Assembly: GCA_045601445.1 (NCBI GenBank)
Contig: JAZRZQ010000022.1
Span: 1 to 8,153 of the forward strand
DNA: 8,153 nt
Direction: 5' to 3'
Origin: RGIG5579 sp045601445
Lineage (GTDB): Bacteria; Bacillota; Clostridia; Oscillospirales; SIG627
The notes beneath the pieces are model-generated. The model did no database searches, was not told where the DNA came from, and saw nothing but the letters and a program-made list of their open reading frames with translations. Position numbers and translations under genes: made by a program. Positions 7,122 to 8,153 of this stretch are shown piece by piece (position 1 is the first letter of the stretch; each line of letters starts with the position of its first letter).

Positions 7122-7691
7122 ATGGCAAAGATCACTTGGCCCGCCGCCACCCTGTTAGCGCCCGTTCCCGCGGTGCTGGTCACCAGCGGCACGATGGAAA
7201 AGCCCAATATTGCAACCGTCGCCTGGACGGGTATCGTCAACTCCGAGCCGCCGATGACCTACGTCTCCCTGCGCCCGAGCCGTCACTCCCACAAGCTCAT
7301 TTCCGAAACGGGCGAATTCGTCATCAATCTGACGACCTCAACTCTGGCAAAGGCAACCGATGCCTGCGGGGTCTATACGGGCGCGAAGATGAACAAATTC
7401 AAGGCCTATTCCCTTACGCCCGAGCCCGCTTCCAAGCTCTCCTGCCCCACGCTGGCGCAAAGTCCCCTCTCGCTGGAATGCAAGGTCACGGAGATTCGCC
7501 ACCTCGGCAGTCACGATCTGTTTTTGGCCGAGATCGTCGCCGTTGACGTGGACGAGGCGCTCGTGGACGAAAAAGGAAAGCTCGATCTGAGAAAGACCAA
7601 TCTGATGGCTTATTCCCACGGCGATTATATTCAGCTCGGAAAAAAAGTCGGCTCCTTCGGCTATTCGGTCAAAAAGAAAAAGAAAAGCTGA
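7122..7691 (+). CDS. Flavin reductase-like / flavoredoxin-type FMN-binding protein
   Basis: The 189 residues fit the flavin reductase-like split-barrel family (DIM6/NTAB, flavoredoxin group), cytosolic proteins that bind FMN and reduce flavins or pass electrons. The N-terminal half carries the family pattern: LLAPVPAVLVTSG (11-23), IATVAWTGIVNSEPPMTYVSLRP (30-52, shown for location only) and the HSHKLISETGEFVINLTT stretch (55-72), which in relatives surrounds the flavin. EIVAVDVDEALVDEKGKLD and LMAYSHGDYIQLGKKVG form the usual C-terminal end. The tail is a run of lysines (VKKKKKS). GGAGG (7113-7117) lies 4 nt before ATG, and the gap to mutL is 10 bp, so it is probably the last operon gene. 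There is no membrane segment or signal peptide. The physiological partner is unknown, and nothing in the sequence ties it mechanistically to mismatch repair. No convincing terminator follows it. Confidence 0.85.
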   Translation: MAKITWPAATLLAPVPAVLVTSGTMEKPNIATVAWTGIVNSEPPMTYVSLRPSRHSHKLISETGEFVINLTTSTLAKATDACGVYTGAKMNKFKAYSLTPEPASKLSCPTLAQSPLSLECKVTEIRHLGSHDLFLAEIVAVDVDEALVDEKGKLDLRKTNLMAYSHGDYIQLGKKVGSFGYSVKKKKKS

Positions 7692-7727
7692 AAAACAAAA
7701 ATCGGTGAGAAAAAGCGCCTTTTGCTC

Positions 7728-7756
7728 TTGACAAAAGAACAAATATGGCCTATAAT
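7728..7756 (+). promoter_or_regulatory. Consensus promoter of the serine tRNA cluster
   Basis: TTGACA (7728-7733), a 17-bp spacer and TATAAT (7751-7756) match the housekeeping consensus in all 12 positions with ideal spacing, as is common for stable RNA genes. Predicted initiation near 7763 leaves about 12 nt of leader before the first tRNA. An imperfect hairpin (7707-7727) directly abuts the -35 element on its upstream side. Confidence 0.92.
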
Positions 7757-7774
7757 CTTGATTGTCCCTGATTT

Positions 7775-7863
7775 GGAGGGATATCGAAGTGGTCATAACG
7801 AGGCGGTCTTGAAAACCGTTTGGGAGCAATCCCACAAGGGTTCGAATCCCTTTCCCTCCGCCA
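7775..7863 (+). tRNA. tRNA-Ser (anticodon UGA, reads UCA)
   Basis: A complete cloverleaf can be drawn. The acceptor is GGAGGGA (7775-7781) with TCCCTCC (7853-7859), and the discriminator is G7860. The D stem is TCG/CGA. The anticodon stem GCGGT/ACCGT holds loop CTTGAAA, with anticodon TGA at 7810-7812. A long variable arm, TGGGA/TCCCA (7821-7834), has a 4-nt loop, and the T arm is AAGGG-TTCGAAT-CCCTT. CCA is encoded (7861-7863). The long variable arm and discriminator G are serine identity features. The loop carries A36-A37-A38, the known requirement for isopentenylation by MiaA and then methylthiolation by MiaB, which is encoded at the head of this window. Confidence 0.97.
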
Positions 7864-7865
7864 AC

Positions 7866-7895
7866 AAAAAAAGCCACTTTCGAGTGGCTTTTTTT
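7866..7895. terminator. Terminator-like hairpin between the two tRNA-Ser genes
   Basis: Seven A, GCCACT, loop TTCG, AGTGGC and seven T form a perfect 13-bp stem, 2 nt after the CCA end of tRNA-Ser(UGA). The six-pair GC-containing core, the tetraloop and the following T run are textbook intrinsic terminator structure, and it works in both orientations. Its position upstream of a second tRNA with no visible promoter of its own is notable. It may terminate only partly, or may guide 3' processing. Confidence 0.85.
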
Positions 7896-7921
7896 CTTGC
7901 CCACACAACCGAATACGATTT

Positions 7922-8015
7922 GGAGAAGTACCCAAGCAGGTCGAAGGGGACGGTTTGCTAAACCGTTAGGTCGGATTATTCTGGCGCCGGGGTTCAAATC
8001 CCCGCTTCTCCGCCA
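7922..8015 (+). tRNA. tRNA-Ser (anticodon GCU, reads AGC/AGU)
   Basis: The acceptor is GGAGAAG (7922-7928) with CTTCTCC (8005-8011), the discriminator is G8012, and CCA is encoded (8013-8015). The D stem is CCC/GGG. The anticodon stem ACGGT/ACCGT has loop TTGCTAA and anticodon GCT at 7957-7959. The long variable arm is GTCGG/CTGGC (7970-7985) with a 6-nt loop, and the T arm is CGGGG-TTCAAAT-CCCCG. The long variable arm and G discriminator mark serine. This isoacceptor reads codons starting with A, so it is not expected to be a MiaB substrate. No promoter is visible in the 26 bp between the preceding hairpin and the gene. Confidence 0.97.
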
Positions 8016-8016
8016 G

Positions 8017-8057
8017 AAAAGAACCCACATTTGTCTACGACAAGTGTGGGTTCTTTT
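8017..8057. terminator. Long-stem terminator hairpin after tRNA-Ser(GCU)
   Basis: Positions 8017-8035 pair with 8039-8057 over 19 consecutive pairs, with one T-G wobble (8030/8044) and a 3-nt loop. AAAA at the foot pairs with TTTT. The stem is unusually long, while the T tract is short and interrupted (TTCTTTTC). It starts one base after the CCA end, so it probably ends the tRNA transcript and may also mark the 3' processing boundary. Confidence 0.75.
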
Positions 8058-8060
8058 CAA

Positions 8061-8153
8061 TGAAATAAATCCCTTGCGGGATTTGTGAAATAACGCTTCG
8101 CGTTATGAAATAGCTGACGCTATGAAATACGCTGCGGCGTATGAGGGATTTAT
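8061..8153. repeat. Array of short hairpins with TGAAA spacers, running off the window
   Basis: Four small hairpins follow each other: AAATCCC/GGGATTT (8067-8084, loop TTGC), TAACGC/GCGTTA (8091-8105, loop TTC), TAGC/GCTA (8111-8122, loop TGAC) and TACGC/GCGTA (8128-8141, loop TGCG). Each is preceded by TGAAA (8061, 8086, 8106, 8123), and the last is followed by the variant TGAGG (8142). Stem sequences differ while pairing and spacer are kept, so selection or copying appears to act on structure rather than on one sequence. The final GGGATTTAT (8145-8153) is the exact complement of 8065-8073. There is no open reading frame. It resembles a repetitive intergenic element, but I cannot name a family, and its right end is not visible. 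Confidence 0.7.

Noticed and set aside
7707..7727. Hairpin GAG-AAAAG / CTTTT-CTC with one mismatch, after the flavin reductase gene
   Set aside because: It is AT-rich and imperfect, and no T run follows it (TTGACA comes next), so I do not call it a terminator.
7914..7919. TACGAT as -10 element for tRNA-Ser(GCU)
   Set aside because: The start site would fall inside the tRNA at about 7926, and no -35 sequence lies 16-18 bp upstream; that place is the T run of the hairpin.
7338..8060. 240-codon open frame on the minus strand across the tRNA region
   Set aside because: It runs antisense through the flavin reductase, the promoter and both tRNA genes, so it cannot be a real protein gene alongside them.
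8061..8153. CRISPR-like array
   Set aside because: The units are about 20 nt with varying palindromes and a 5-nt constant spacer. There are no identical long repeats and no unique spacers of normal length.
8122..8153. ATG-led open frame at the right edge
   Set aside because: The ATG belongs to the repeated hairpin spacer, whose other copies run into stop codons at once (ATG-AAA-TAA, ATG-AAA-TAG). There is no ribosome binding site.

Overview
This window comes from a bacterial chromosome, most likely an uncultured, moderately GC-rich member of the Clostridia (Bacillota). I infer this from four things: a miaB-mutS-mutL gene order, a MutL of the endonuclease type used by bacteria without MutH, strong Shine-Dalgarno sequences of the AGGAGG type, and near-consensus housekeeping (sigma-A-like) promoters. 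The taxonomy is an inference; no marker gene here fixes it to genus.

Layout, left to right. (1) 1-702 is the 3' part of a diacylglycerol/lipid kinase gene, closed by a strong two-way terminator. (2) 759-920, on the minus strand, is a 53-codon gene for a minimal XRE-type helix-turn-helix protein. It converges on the kinase gene and is divergent from the main operon. (3) 921-1122 is a divergent promoter region with a good promoter for each direction. A perfect inverted repeat covers the -35 element of the rightward promoter. (4) 1123-7691 is a tight four-gene operon: miaB (tRNA methylthiolation), mutS and mutL (mismatch repair), and a flavin reductase-like flavoprotein. miaB and mutS overlap by 4 bp; the other gaps are 11 and 10 bp. 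(5) 7728-8057 is a serine tRNA cluster: a consensus promoter, tRNA-Ser(UGA), a terminator-like hairpin, tRNA-Ser(GCU), and a long terminator hairpin. Both tRNAs encode CCA. (6) 8061-8153 is a cluster of short hairpins separated by a repeated TGAAA spacer, running to the window edge.

How the genes work together. MutS recognises mismatches and recruits MutL, whose C-terminal nuclease motifs suggest it nicks the strand to be repaired. MiaB is the classical upstream partner in this locus; it modifies A37 of tRNAs that read codons starting with U. The tRNA-Ser(UGA) encoded here carries the A36-A37-A38 signature of such substrates. The flavin reductase occupies the place where miaA often follows mutL in related genomes, and its role is unknown.

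Most of the window is ordinary housekeeping DNA. The parts that deserve a second look are the hairpin array at the 3' end, the mini-XRE gene with its divergent promoter region, the terminator-like hairpin between the two tRNA genes, and a hairpin-embedded internal ribosome binding site near the end of mutS. I found no clear sign of a new defence or mobile system.
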